Shown here piece after piece: positions 7,875 to 16,608 of a stretch of 37,474 bases of DNA. Position 1 is the first letter of the stretch. The number at the start of each line of letters is the position of its first letter. The stretch comes from an uncultured Alphaproteobacteria bacterium (GTDB taxonomy: Bacteria; Pseudomonadota; Alphaproteobacteria; Caulobacterales; Hyphomonadaceae), in NCBI GenBank assembly GCA_903831255.1, contig CAIKWZ010000025.1, positions 1 to 37,474 of the forward strand. The letters run 5' to 3'. The notes under the pieces were generated by a model. That model saw only the letters and a list, made by a program, of their open reading frames with translations. It was not told where the DNA came from and did no database searches. Made by a program: the position numbers and the translations under genes.

Positions 7875-7941
7875 GCATTCCCGCATACCTGACCTGCTCA
7901 CTTCATCAATTTACGAATGACCGCGCCCTCGCGCATATGTC
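7794..7941. repeat. Diverged direct repeat, copy B
   Basis: Partner of 5403-5550. It keeps the LysR start, the shared promoter stretch (GCATACCTGACCTGCTC-like) and the beginning of the epimerase leader. The copies differ at many positions, so the duplication is not recent or came from a related strain. Confidence 0.85.
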
Positions 7942-7967
7942 GGTCATCAGCTCCACAGAGATCCGCC

Positions 7968-8957
7968 ATGAAGACTGTCCTGATCCTCGGCGCCAATGGC
8001 CGTCTCGGAACCGCCGCAGCCAAAGCGTTCGCAAAGGCGGGCTGGCGTGTGGTGGGACAGGCGCGGCGCGAGACCATCTCTTCCTGGCCCGAAGGCGCCA
8101 TGCTGACCTCCGTCCCGCTGAGCGACACCGAGGGGCTGACGCGGGCCGCGTCCGGCGCGAGCGTCGTCATTTACGCTCTCAACCCGCCTTACGCTCAATG
8201 GAAGGCTGAGGCCCTTCCCCTCCTGCGACAGGGACTTGCGGTCGCGCGCGCACTCAATGCGACCTTCATGCTGCCAGGCAATGTCTACGGCTATGGCCGC
8301 AAACTGCCGAGAGTTCTGCGGGAGGACACCCCGGAGCGCGGAGATCACCCAAAGGCGGCCATCCGCGTCGCGATGGAGGCGGAGATGGCGCGCGCGGCGC
8401 AGGAAGCGAGATCACGCGGCGAAGGGCTGAGATGCGTGGTTCTCCGAGCCGGGGACTTCTTCGGCAGCGGAGGAGGCTCCTGGCTGGACCTTGCCATCGC
8501 CAAGGACATTGCGCGCGGGCAGATCGTCTATCCGGGCCCGCTCGATCGCACTCACGCCTGGGCCTATCTGCCCGACCTCGCCGCCGTGTTTGAGCAGGTG
8601 GCGTCCGCCCCCTCCGAGGCGCCCTTCGAAACGCTGCACTTCCCGGGCTATACGGTCACCGGGCGCGAGTTCACGGACGCCCTGTCGACCGCCGCCTCCG
8701 AGCTTGGCGTCAGGCCGCCCCAAGGGTTCCGGATCGGGGGCATGCCCTGGGGCCTGATCCGAACGGTGGGACTGGTCTACCCGGCGTGGGGGGAACTCGC
8801 GACGATGAGCTATCTCTGGACCCGGCCGCATGGACTGGATGGCGGCGCGCTGGAGGCGCGGATCGGCCCCAGACCATTGACGCCGCTGGTTGCGGCCCTT
8901 CGTCAGAGCCTGACGGATCTTGGCCTCGCGCCGTCACGCGGTTCGCCGGCGCCTTAG
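7968..8957 (+). CDS. NAD(P)-dependent epimerase/dehydratase family (atypical SDR) protein
   Basis: 329 residues from the ATG at 7968; an in-frame ATG at 7917 exists but would extend into the shared LysR promoter repeat. The N-terminus is a Rossmann fold with the dinucleotide loop LGANGRLG at about residues 6-13. Residues about 80-100 read LPGNVYGYGR, the extended-SDR segment carrying the catalytic Tyr region. Later segments (VVLRAGDFFG, HAWAYLPDLA) are typical of nucleoside-sugar epimerase-like or NmrA-like oxidoreductases acting on small molecules. The substrate is unknown. Such genes are often divergent from, and controlled by, a LysR gene; here only the decayed LysR copy remains in that place. 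A weak AGAG precedes the start. Confidence 0.85.
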   Translation: MKTVLILGANGRLGTAAAKAFAKAGWRVVGQARRETISSWPEGAMLTSVPLSDTEGLTRAASGASVVIYALNPPYAQWKAEALPLLRQGLAVARALNATFMLPGNVYGYGRKLPRVLREDTPERGDHPKAAIRVAMEAEMARAAQEARSRGEGLRCVVLRAGDFFGSGGGSWLDLAIAKDIARGQIVYPGPLDRTHAWAYLPDLAAVFEQVASAPSEAPFETLHFPGYTVTGREFTDALSTAASELGVRPPQGFRIGGMPWGLIRTVGLVYPAWGELATMSYLWTRPHGLDGGALEARIGPRPLTPLVAALRQSLTDLGLAPSRGSPAP

Positions 8958-9051
8958 ACCTCAGAGCCACCGTCAGTCGGCATCTCGCGACACGCATGAG
9001 GCGCCCGCGCCTTTCCGCGTGGTTGAGGCCAGGAGCGTTCGACGCCCGACC

Positions 9052-9798
9052 TCACTCGCCCTTCTGAAAGACGAACCAGTTGTTGAACCCTTCGGCGTTC
9101 TTCCAGTAAAATTCGAGCACGCCATCCTTCAGTTTCGCCCGGCCCCTGTTCCAGGCGACCAGCGATCCGTCGAAGACAACCTCGTCTCCCAACTGACGAT
9201 AGCGCCCGCCTGGCTTGCCGTTGAGCTTATAAGATCCGTCCCGAGTAAGTTCGAGCGACCCCGGCGTGCCGGCAATCCCGTACCAGACGCCGGCGAGAGC
9301 GGCGGCCTGGGGCGCGACAGCGCCTGAAGACGCCTCTTTGCGCGGAGCGGCTTTTAGGGGTGCGGTCTTGCCGGGCGACTGGGCAGGCGGTTGGGTGCGG
9401 GCCGGAGCGCTCGGCGCAGCGGCGCCGGTCAGCACTTCGAACTGCCCCTGCGCGATGCCCTCGATCACATACCGATAACGACCGGGCTCCATGGTCTGGC
9501 CGTTGGCGATGAGCAGGGAGAGCTGTCCGCTCGACATCAGACCGGCAGACTTCTCGATGACCACCGCGCCGGACTGGTTATAAACCCTAAGGATCACGCC
9601 CGAGGCGGCAAGAGCGGGCGCACGGCCGCTGAAATCCAGGGTCACCTGCCCCGCCATGAAGCCGGGCGTCACGCGGACTTCGCAGCTCACGCCGGCTGCA
9701 CACGAGGGCTGAGGCGCGCTGATGCGCCGCGTATCGTCCCACGCCCAGGCCGCCGGCGTCATCGCCGCACACAAGGCCGCCACAGCCAGCATCCGCAT
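9052..9798 (-). CDS. Secreted protein of unknown function
   Basis: 248 residues. The signal peptide ends at about residue 19 (AAWAWDD). Residues 20-125 look like a beta-sandwich (CAAGVSCEVRVTPGF, GRYRYVIEGIAQGQFEV). Residues 126-165 are a Pro/Ala-rich linker. Residues 166-248 form a second small beta domain (GVWYGIAGTPGSLELTRDG to GFNNWFVFQKGE) with a lipocalin- or avidin-like strand pattern. No family name is recognised. AAGGGAGG precedes the ATG at 9798. The gene is convergent with the epimerase gene. The two-domain description is from pattern only. Confidence 0.75.
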   Translation of the reverse strand: MRMLAVAALCAAMTPAAWAWDDTRRISAPQPSCAAGVSCEVRVTPGFMAGQVTLDFSGRAPALAASGVILRVYNQSGAVVIEKSAGLMSSGQLSLLIANGQTMEPGRYRYVIEGIAQGQFEVLTGAAAPSAPARTQPPAQSPGKTAPLKAAPRKEASSGAVAPQAAALAGVWYGIAGTPGSLELTRDGSYKLNGKPGGRYRQLGDEVVFDGSLVAWNRGRAKLKDGVLEFYWKNAEGFNNWFVFQKGE

Positions 9799-10168
9799 GT
9801 CTTGAACCTCCCTTCACTCTCAGCAGGCGCAAGCCTGTGGAGACAGTCCGGAATCGAATTTCTGCGTGAATCCTATCGCCCTGAATTCCTCTTAAAAAGA
9901 CCTTCCCGAGCGTCAATCGGGCGAGGCGGTCTGGGGTCAGGCCTTGCAATTCACGCTCATGGCGGGCCCTTCGTGAAGGCCTCGTCCGAGGCTCGTTTCC
10001 CTTTGCGCCGCCTGCGACCCCAGGGACCTCCTTTTTCCGCTAAAACGCCGTGAGGCTCCCGAGGAACGCCCCCGGCGTCCGCCGTCGCCTTATCCCCGGC
10101 GGACCTTATGCACGGACCGAAAGTTTGATAGCTTTACCAGGTATCGTGGCGCTGAGAGGGTGAACGAC
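9799..10168. other. Divergent intergenic region, nothing recognised
   Basis: This is the space between the secreted-protein gene and the TM2 gene. An A/T-rich patch near 9890-9900 may hold a promoter. No hairpin or gene is supported. Confidence 0.35.
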
Positions 10169-10519
10169 ATGACCGACAATGAACCCCGCACCAAAGGGCC
10201 GAACGAAAAGTTCTGTCAGGAGTGCGGCGCCCTCATCAATGTGAAGGCTCAGATCTGCCCCAAGTGCGGGGTGGGCCAGACGGCGACCGGATCCATGGGC
10301 TTTGGCGTCACGCCCAGCGGAAAGAGCCGCCTTGCAGCCGCCCTCTTCGCCCTGCTTCTGGGCGGGATCGGGGTTCACAAATTCTATCTCGGCCGCATCG
10401 GCTGGGGGGTCGTCTATGTTCTCTTCTTCTGGACGCTGATCCCCGCCATCGTCGGGTTCATCGAGGGCATCATCTATCTTACGATGACCGATGAGGCGTT
10501 CACGGCCAAGTACGGCTAG
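10169..10519 (+). CDS. Zinc-ribbon and TM2-domain membrane protein
   Basis: 116 residues from the ATG at 10169. GAGAGGG sits 8 bases upstream, which favours this start over the GTG at 10160. Residues 16-33 are a zinc ribbon with Cys16, 19, 30 and 33 (CQECG and CPKCG). Residues about 50-105 are a TM2 domain: LLLGGIGVHKFYLGRIGWG is its hallmark, a GxxGxHxFYLG turn between two membrane helices. The function of bacterial TM2 proteins is not established. The layout suggests a small inner-membrane protein with a cytosolic zinc knuckle. It is convergent with the symporter gene. Confidence 0.9.
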   Translation: MTDNEPRTKGPNEKFCQECGALINVKAQICPKCGVGQTATGSMGFGVTPSGKSRLAAALFALLLGGIGVHKFYLGRIGWGVVYVLFFWTLIPAIVGFIEGIIYLTMTDEAFTAKYG

Positions 10520-10564
10520 AGACAGCCTGCGCTCCGGCTCACAGGTCAGGCCCGCTCCCTCGGG

Positions 10565-12361
10565 TCAGGCCGCCTCCGCGACCGGGCCCGCATCGAACAA
10601 ATGCGGCCAGAACCGGACAATTCCGAGGGAGGAGACGAGCGCGACGCTCGTGAGGACGGCCATCTGAAGCCACTGCCCGTAAACGGCGCAGCCGATGGCG
10701 AACAGGCTGGCGTAAATCGCGGCCACCGACAGGGGAATGCAGAGCATGGCGCGGCCGAGATAGGCGGTTCTCGAGGGCGGAAGCTCGACACCCATCGCCG
10801 CCGCCTCCTTGCGCACACGTCTCCAGCCCGGGCCTGCCGGATCAATCCGGCGCACGAACTCGAACAGCGTCTCGCGATCGGTCGGCGGCGTGAGCACGGT
10901 CACCAGCATCCACCCTGCGGTCGTGATAAAAACGGACAGGCACAACCTGAAGGCGTCGCTCCATTCAGGAGGGGCGAGGAAGGCCATGGCCAGCGACACG
11001 CCAAAGCTGATGACCATCGCGGCGAGCTCGGACCAGGCGTTGATGCGCCACCAGAACCATCGGAGCAGAAAGAGAAGGCCTGTGCCGGCGCCGACGGAGA
11101 GCATGATCTGGAACACCTGAAGGGCGTCCGACAACGCAAGCGCAAGAAGGCTTGAGACCAGGATGAGGGCCGCGCTCGAGAGGCGACCGACCAGAACGAG
11201 CTCGCTCTCGCGCGCGGCGGGACGCACATAACGCGCCCAGACATCGTTGACGACATAGGACGCGCCCCAGTTGATCTGGGTGGCGGCGGTGGACATGTAG
11301 GCGGCGGCGAGGGAGGCGAGCATCAGCCCCAGCAGGCCGTGAGGCATGCCCGAGAGCATCGCGGAATACGCCAGATCATGACCGACCTTGGAGGCGGGAA
11401 TATCCGGATAGGCCTGCCTCAGCGCATCCAGATCGGGAAAGACGATCAGGGAGGCGAGCGCAACGATGATCCACGGCCAGGGGCGCAGGGCGTAATGCGC
11501 AAACTGGAAGGACAGAATGGCGGCGGCGGCGTGGCGTTCATTACGGGCGGCGAGCATGCGCTGAGCGACATAGCCTCCCCCGCCCGGCTCGGAGCCGGGA
11601 TACCAGACGCTCCACCACTGGATGGTCAGAGGGATGATGAACACGGCGAGCGCCGTCTCCCAGTCGCTGAAGTCAGGAAGGATGGAGAGCTTTGGAGCGA
11701 CGTTCGGATGCGAGAGCAACCCTGAAAGGCCTCCGACCTCTGGCAGGGAGAGGACGTGGACGGCGGCGGCGACAGCGCCGATGATGGCGATGACGAACAG
11801 GACCAGGTCGGAGAGCACGACGCCGAGAAAGCCGCCCGCTGCGGAAAACACCATGGTGGCGAGCCCCAGAACAAGGAGAACCTCGAGCGGGCCGGCCCCG
11901 ATCATCACAGCGGCGATCTTGATCGCCGCCAGAGAGACAGAGGCGAGCGTGATGATGTTGAAGACGACCCCGACATAGACGGCCCGGAAAGACCTCAGTC
12001 CGCTCGCCATCCCCCCCGAATAACGCAGGGTATAAAACTCAAGATCGGTCAGCACGCCCGATCGCCGCCAGAGCCTTGCATAGATGAAGGCGGTGACCAT
12101 TCCCGTGGGCAGCATCGACCACCAGAGCCAGTTTTTTGAAACCCCTCCGGTGCGGACAATGTCGGTGACGAGATTGGGGGTGTCGGTCGAAAAGGTGGTG
12201 GCGACCAGAGAGACCCCGAGAAGCCACCAGGGGAGCTGTCGGCCGGACAGGAAGTAGCTTTCGCGGTTGAGACCCGAGCGTCGTCCCACGGCGATCCCGA
12301 TCGCGAGGGACAGGGCGGGAACGCAGATGACAAGAAACCAGTCCAATCCATTGAGCGTCAC
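10565..12361 (-). CDS. Sodium:solute symporter (SSS family)
   Basis: 598 residues with 13 or more hydrophobic segments, in keeping with the LeuT-fold SSS family. The start is a GTG at 12361 with GAGAGGCGG upstream. Family features are SYFLSGRQLPWWLLGVSLV after the first membrane helix, LPTGMVTAFIYARLWRRSG, and AAYMSTAATQINWGASYVVND, the helix-8 Ser/Thr stretch used for Na+ binding. The C-terminus adds two further helices after a ~60-residue cytoplasmic loop. It couples Na+ entry to uptake of a sugar, amino acid or similar solute; the substrate cannot be told. It may form a unit with no immediate partner; the nearest gene on the same strand starts at 13193. Confidence 0.93.
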   Translation of the reverse strand: MTLNGLDWFLVICVPALSLAIGIAVGRRSGLNRESYFLSGRQLPWWLLGVSLVATTFSTDTPNLVTDIVRTGGVSKNWLWWSMLPTGMVTAFIYARLWRRSGVLTDLEFYTLRYSGGMASGLRSFRAVYVGVVFNIITLASVSLAAIKIAAVMIGAGPLEVLLVLGLATMVFSAAGGFLGVVLSDLVLFVIAIIGAVAAAVHVLSLPEVGGLSGLLSHPNVAPKLSILPDFSDWETALAVFIIPLTIQWWSVWYPGSEPGGGGYVAQRMLAARNERHAAAAILSFQFAHYALRPWPWIIVALASLIVFPDLDALRQAYPDIPASKVGHDLAYSAMLSGMPHGLLGLMLASLAAAYMSTAATQINWGASYVVNDVWARYVRPAARESELVLVGRLSSAALILVSSLLALALSDALQVFQIMLSVGAGTGLLFLLRWFWWRINAWSELAAMVISFGVSLAMAFLAPPEWSDAFRLCLSVFITTAGWMLVTVLTPPTDRETLFEFVRRIDPAGPGWRRVRKEAAAMGVELPPSRTAYLGRAMLCIPLSVAAIYASLFAIGCAVYGQWLQMAVLTSVALVSSLGIVRFWPHLFDAGPVAEAA

Positions 12362-12512
12362 GCCATCCGCCTCTCGCCAGCCCTGAGAGAGGAAGCTGCC
12401 CCGAAACGAGCCTCAGGAAAAGCCTCGGCCGTTCCTGCCGCCTGCGGCGTCTCCTTTCGGGGCTCGCGACCGACGGAGCGCTCCGTTTCCCTGACAGGGG
12501 ATCGCCTGGCTC

Positions 12513-13193
12513 TCAGAGGGCCTTGTCCGGAAGCCGGGGGGCGCCGGAGGTGTCGATCCGGCCCGTTTCCAGAAGGGCGACCACCTCATCGTCGGTGACC
12601 TGATGGAACTCCTGATAGAATTCGCTGACCGATCCGAACCTTTCCGGCGCCTCGAGACAGATCACCTGCTCGGCGACGCCCTTGAGGGTCTCCAGAGCCT
12701 CATGAGCCGCCACGGGCACGGCGATGGTGATGCGAAGGGGCGATTTTCGTCTGACCGCATCCACGGCCGCTCGGAGACTCGATCCGGTGGCCGCTCCGTC
12801 ATCCACCAGAATGACGTCGCGGTCGGTCACCTCGACCGGGGTCCGACGACCGACATAGAGCTCCCGGCGGCGCTCAATCTCCCGAAGCGCGTCGGCCGCT
12901 GCGGCGCGCACATCCGACTTGCTGATCGAACGGGAGCGCATCACCTCCTCGTTGAACACGATCACCGGTTTCTGACCGTCGACGACGGCGGCCGAGGCGA
13001 GCTCGGCGTAGCCGGGCGTACCGATCTTGCGGACCATCAGCACATCCATGGGCACGCCAAGCCGACGCGCAACCCCGACCGCAACCGGCACGCCTCCACG
13101 GGCGAGCCCCAGGACCAGAGGCTTTTCAAAGACGAGGCCGCGACAGGCCTCCCCGAGCCGCTCTCCGGCCTCAAGACGTGTGGCGAATGACAT
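12513..13193 (-). CDS. Phosphoribosyltransferase-family protein
   Basis: 226 residues from the ATG at 13193 (AGGAAGGGCG upstream); the frame stays open further upstream without a good site. The type I PRTase PRPP loop is visible at about 127-139, VILVDDGAATGSS. The N-terminal GLARGGVPVAVGVARRLGVP and MVRKIGTPGYAELASAAV are typical of the stand-alone predicted PRTases (COG1926-like), which are not assigned to a nucleotide-salvage step. The cytoplasmic role is unknown. It lies just downstream of the hipBA-1 pair on the same strand, but the ~230 bp gap makes a shared transcript uncertain. Confidence 0.9.
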   Translation of the reverse strand: MSFATRLEAGERLGEACRGLVFEKPLVLGLARGGVPVAVGVARRLGVPMDVLMVRKIGTPGYAELASAAVVDGQKPVIVFNEEVMRSRSISKSDVRAAAADALREIERRRELYVGRRTPVEVTDRDVILVDDGAATGSSLRAAVDAVRRKSPLRITIAVPVAAHEALETLKGVAEQVICLEAPERFGSVSEFYQEFHQVTDDEVVALLETGRIDTSGAPRLPDKAL

Positions 13194-13425
13194 GGCGGCG
13201 CCCTTCCTGCTGAGGACCAGCGAGGCACGCCTGAAGAAAAGAGCCTTGATCCCACGCAAGCCGGAGCGATCCTCTCCGCCTGGCGCCTGACGCGTACGAT
13301 GAACGCGCATCCGTGATCATCCCCAGAACTCTGAGCGCGATCTCCTTCATCCTTGAAAAGAGGGCGGAGCGCGGATTGGCAGGGAATAAGCCCGACGAGT
13401 TTCGCGAGGCGGTCGACGCGGACCC

Positions 13426-14670
13426 TCAGGCGGTCTTCGCCATCCGAGCTTCGATCCGTTTGACGTTATCCGCCCGGACGCCATGCGCCTTTGCGAGACT
13501 TCGCCATCCTGCGAGCGCTTCAAGCGTCTGAGCTATGATGTCCCGCACTGTCGTCTTGGGAAGCTTGGCGTCTGCGCCCAGTTTGGAGAGGTGCGGCGCG
13601 CCAGGGCTCGTGCCTTCACCCAGGACCATAGTGGATTGCTCGCCGCCCGGGCCGCCGGAAAAGGTGAGGTCATAGGCGGGCGAGAGCCGCCATTCGCCCC
13701 GCGCATTCATCAGAAAGGTAAAGTTTTTCGCGTGATCGTCGCGGTTGTGCGCAAGGACGTTGAATACGGCGAGGCGGAACATTTTTTCCGTCTCGCGGAT
13801 ATCCCGCGTGATGATCATGCTCAACGCCAGAAGATCCTGATAGTCGAGCGTCGGGGTTCTATGATCCGCATGCAGAATTCCTGACGCCGTGTGGGCGTGC
13901 AGGCGCGATGCGCCGTCCCGATCAAAACGTCTGGTCGCGAAATATCCCGCGCCCTTCTTTGCCGGAAACAGTTGCGTTTCAGTCATCTCTACGCCTGCAG
14001 CCTTCGCCATCAGGGCATAAACGCACTCAATAGCGCCGGCATCGGCGCCATCCTGAGCATGAGAGAATTTGACAAGCCAGGGTGCGAAACCCTCGGGCAG
14101 GACGGCTCTGCCGTGTACGATTGCGCCCGTGGCGGAGTTGTATCCAATCAGCGCCTTGGGGCTCGCGCCCGCCGATGAACCGCTGAGAGCGATGAGTTCG
14201 GCGAGGACATCATCCGCCTGACCTTCCAGCACGTCCTGCGCCTGAGCCGCCAGCCGATCGAGGTCGATCACGCCTCCTGCAGGTTCAGGCCCGATCTCCG
14301 GCTCGTAAGTCAGCGCGCCCATACCGCCTTTGCCCACATGGGCGAGCCGGTCGAGCGGACTTATCTGCCCGGGACGCACGCCTTGCGCACGCATGGCCCG
14401 GTCAAACAACAGGCGGCCCCAGCCATCCGGAATGCTGTCGTTGAATACTCCCGCCAGGCCCTCGAAGAGCGCCGTATCAAAGCTGCGGAGCCCAGGCTGG
14501 AGGGGAAGGCGCTGCGGCGAAATCTCCAGTCCGCTCGCGATGAAGGCGCGATCGTACTCGAAATAGATTTTCTGCTGGCGGATCGCGAGCCGCCCGACCC
14601 TCTGCGGGCCGTCTCCGAAGTCAAGACTGACATGGACGGAACTGACGGGCGTGAAGGTCATGTCCGCCAT
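13426..14670 (-). CDS. hipA: HipA-family serine/threonine kinase toxin (module 1)
   Basis: 414 residues from 14670; the ATG at 14661 gives an ATGA overlap with hipB and is an equal candidate. The N-subdomain 1 reads SVHVSLDFGDGPQRVGRLA, and FNDSIPDGWGRLLFD is the conserved HipA turn. Residues 163-172 (SGSSAGASPK) are the Gly/Ser-rich loop. K201 in WLVKFSH binds ATP. NRDDHAKNF (309-317) is the catalytic loop, and D334 in PAYDL is the metal-binding Asp. HipA kinases phosphorylate glutamyl-tRNA synthetase in E. coli; relatives have other tRNA-synthetase or translation targets, so the target here is unknown. All catalytic residues are present. It is co-transcribed with hipB. Confidence 0.93.
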   Translation of the reverse strand: MADMTFTPVSSVHVSLDFGDGPQRVGRLAIRQQKIYFEYDRAFIASGLEISPQRLPLQPGLRSFDTALFEGLAGVFNDSIPDGWGRLLFDRAMRAQGVRPGQISPLDRLAHVGKGGMGALTYEPEIGPEPAGGVIDLDRLAAQAQDVLEGQADDVLAELIALSGSSAGASPKALIGYNSATGAIVHGRAVLPEGFAPWLVKFSHAQDGADAGAIECVYALMAKAAGVEMTETQLFPAKKGAGYFATRRFDRDGASRLHAHTASGILHADHRTPTLDYQDLLALSMIITRDIRETEKMFRLAVFNVLAHNRDDHAKNFTFLMNARGEWRLSPAYDLTFSGGPGGEQSTMVLGEGTSPGAPHLSKLGADAKLPKTTVRDIIAQTLEALAGWRSLAKAHGVRADNVKRIEARMAKTA

Positions 14671-14966
14671 CCATGCTTACGCGCCGGTCTGCGGTCCGCT
14701 TCAAGCACCTCCTCGATTGAAGCAAACTCGCCTGGCTCCGGAGCGCTGGCGTCGATCATGCGCTCAAGCCCGCCGACGACCATCAGGAGTTTGAAGAGCG
14801 TTTCGACAGAGGCTGCGCCAGTGCGCTCGAACTTGCGCAGCGTGCCCAGGGGAACGCCGGAGCGGGAGGCGAGCCCAGCCTGGGTAAGGCCAATCGCCAG
14901 ACGCCGCGCCCGGACGTTTTCGGCGAGCGTCTCCTGAGCCTTGGTGACGGTCAAAATCGCTATCAT
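14658..14966 (-). CDS. hipB: HipB-like XRE antitoxin/repressor (module 1)
   Basis: 102 residues. Residues about 10-70 form a Cro/C1 helix-turn-helix (RRLAIGLTQAGLASRSGVPL, LRKFERTG). The C-terminal ~30 residues (EFASIEEVLEADRRPARKHG) are a tail of the kind HipB uses to contact HipA. Its 3' end overlaps the hipA start. No clear Shine-Dalgarno precedes the ATG at 14966, and the start codon lies inside the left arm of the inverted repeat 14959-14989. The mRNA may therefore have a very short leader, or the true start may be a TTG at 14954. Repression of its own operon by HipB is expected from the family. Confidence 0.9.
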   Translation of the reverse strand: MIAILTVTKAQETLAENVRARRLAIGLTQAGLASRSGVPLGTLRKFERTGAASVETLFKLLMVVGGLERMIDASAPEPGEFASIEEVLEADRRPARKHGWRT

Positions 14967-14989
14967 GATGGTAGTTATGTCATAATAGC
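14959..14989. promoter_or_regulatory. Operator/promoter of hipBA-1
   Basis: Inverted repeat GCTATCATGA (14959-14968) and TCATAATAGC (14980-14989), 9 of 10 positions paired, spacer 11 bp. Read on the minus strand, the upstream arm contains TATTAT, a good -10 element about 15 bases before the hipB ATG, so a bound repressor would cover the promoter and the start codon together. Confidence 0.6.
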
Positions 14990-15137
14990 AATGAAAGTGC
15001 TACTATTTTATCAGTCTTGTGTCTGGGCGCGGAGCGCCACGCCGACCCTTGGCGCGTCCGTCACGGCCTGTCCGGCCTCGCGTTCAATTCCACCCGGAAC
15101 GATACCGGTGATGCCCGCGCCACGCGGCGTTCCGAAC

Positions 15138-15266
15138 TTTCACGTTCAAGTTGCAACAAGGCTCCCGCTGACGGCCGTCACCCTCAGCGGTGAGCTGCGC
15201 CTTGTTCGGAAACGCGGCCTGATCGTTCGCGACCGCCAAGGCTCTCAGACCTGCCGATCGGGATGA
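15138..15266 (+). pseudogene. C-terminal winged-helix remnant of a HipA-like protein
   Basis: The frame reads VATRLPLTAVTLSGELRLV then RKRGLIVRDRQG before a stop. This closely matches the C-terminal extension of HipA module 2 (SLPASTLSGALRVLEGRG, LIVRD, encoded at about 30187-30276). The DNA around CGCGGCCTGATCGTTCG is almost the same in both. No HipA kinase domain precedes it here, so it is a leftover 3' end lying directly upstream of hipBA-1 in the opposite orientation. Confidence 0.7.
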
Positions 15267-15689
15267 ATGAGCGTTTTCAGGATCATTGTCTCGTCAGGAC
15301 TGGGGCGGATCGCCTCCGGTCCCGCGAGCAACCACGCCAGGCTCGAGTGTCCTATGGCCTCTGAGCGATCAGACCGCACGCCTTGTATCCGTCAGAACAT
15401 CACGGATCGAGGCTCTGATCTGTCGAAGGGCTGCGAACGGGGCCAAAAACGGGCACCGACCTGCCGACGGCCGGGCGTCGCGCTGTCCGCTCAGGATCTC
15501 CCATCGCCGATCTGCAGAGCCACTCTCGTGAGATCGGGCTCGCCGGTCAGGGCCCAACCTTGTCGTACCCCCGACGGCGCACCGCCAGAAGCGCCTCTCC
15601 GGTCGATCCGGGGAGCAAAAGACCCGCCCACCAGACACAAGACGGTCACGTCGTGTCGGTCGCCTGGGGGCTCTGATTCTTCATTGACC
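15267..15689. other. Intergenic, no gene recognised
   Basis: Frames are open on both strands with no ribosome-binding site or protein character. It lies between the HipA remnant and the 3' end of the SlyB-like gene. Confidence 0.35.
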
Positions 15690-16166
15690 TCAAGGGACGA
15701 CGCGGGTGACTGCGCCGTATTCGACATGAACCCTGTCGCCGGGAGCAAAGGCGGCTGCGCCCTCCTGAACCACCGTCACCAGCTCGCCTCCACGATTGAG
15801 GCGAACGGTGTAGGCGGCGCCCGTCTTGCGCGTCACGCCCTTCTCAATCGCCGAGCCCGCCATTCCTCCCAACACGGCGCCTGCGATCGCCATGATCGTG
15901 CGCTCCTCGCTTCCTCCGCCGACCTGACTTCCGGCGACGCCGCCGATCACGGCGCCCGCGGCAGGTCCGACGATCGTCTTTTCACCTTCAATGACCACTG
16001 AGCGCACGCGTTCGATGACGCCCGCCTCAAGCCGGATCGGATTCTGGACGCTGGAGGCGGGATAAGACGGGGCTCCGTCTGCGCTCACACATCCGACCAT
16101 CGGCGCGCACAGCGCCAGAGCGGACATGAGCACGGCGGATCCGGACTTCCGGCGATATCCCTTCAT
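15690..16166 (-). CDS. Glycine-zipper outer-membrane protein, SlyB/Pcp-like
   Basis: 158 residues. The signal peptide (SALALCAPMVGC) has a Cys at 26 in a weak lipobox, MVGC, so it may be a lipoprotein. Residues about 66-110 form the glycine-zipper 2TM motif (GPAAGAVIGGVAGSQVGGG, then AIAGAVLGGMAGSAIEK), which inserts into or packs against the outer membrane. The C-terminal part (AYTVRLNRGGELVTVVQEG, FAPGDRVHVEYG) is the small beta domain found in SlyB-type proteins. The role is envelope integrity or stress tolerance by family inference. It is monocistronic. Confidence 0.88.
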   Translation of the reverse strand: MKGYRRKSGSAVLMSALALCAPMVGCVSADGAPSYPASSVQNPIRLEAGVIERVRSVVIEGEKTIVGPAAGAVIGGVAGSQVGGGSEERTIMAIAGAVLGGMAGSAIEKGVTRKTGAAYTVRLNRGGELVTVVQEGAAAFAPGDRVHVEYGAVTRVVP

Positions 16167-16608
16167 CGAGGGTCTCCTTTTTTCGTTTGGGCTTCAGGTT
16201 CGGGTGGGCTTCAGGTTCGGGGCCGGAGCGTCCGGCCAGACGTCTTCGTGGAGACTCTGGCGCCCTTCGGGAGATCGGACTTGATCCTACACAATCAGGC
16301 GGCAGGAGACCTGGCAGGCGAGACATCATCGAGCCGGACCATCGGGCGCCCCCAGAATAGCGCCTCGCCACCCTCGGCGGAGCGCGAAGCCTTACGACCT
16401 TCATGAGACCTGCATCGTTGAGATGGCGCACCGGCCTCCCGGCCCGCAGCGCTCCCTCTTCAGCGGCCTCGTTTGGCTCATGCAGTGGTCTTGACCATCG
16501 TCAATCTCGCAACACCGACCTGACCTCATCTCTCTGCGCAAGAGAGCCGCACGCCGCGAAGCGCTGAGCCTGTCTTCGCTGCGAACGCATAAAACGGAGG
16601 AGACTGTT
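16167..16608. other. Intergenic region with a 17-bp-period tandem repeat
   Basis: GGGCTTCAGGTTCGGG occurs at 16189-16204 and again at 16206-16221. The rest, between two divergently read genes, shows no supported gene. Confidence 0.6.

Noticed and set aside
15267-16001. 244-codon plus-strand frame between the HipA scrap and the SlyB-like gene
   Set aside because: It lacks a ribosome-binding site, has no recognisable motif and overlaps most of the well-supported SlyB-like gene on the other strand.
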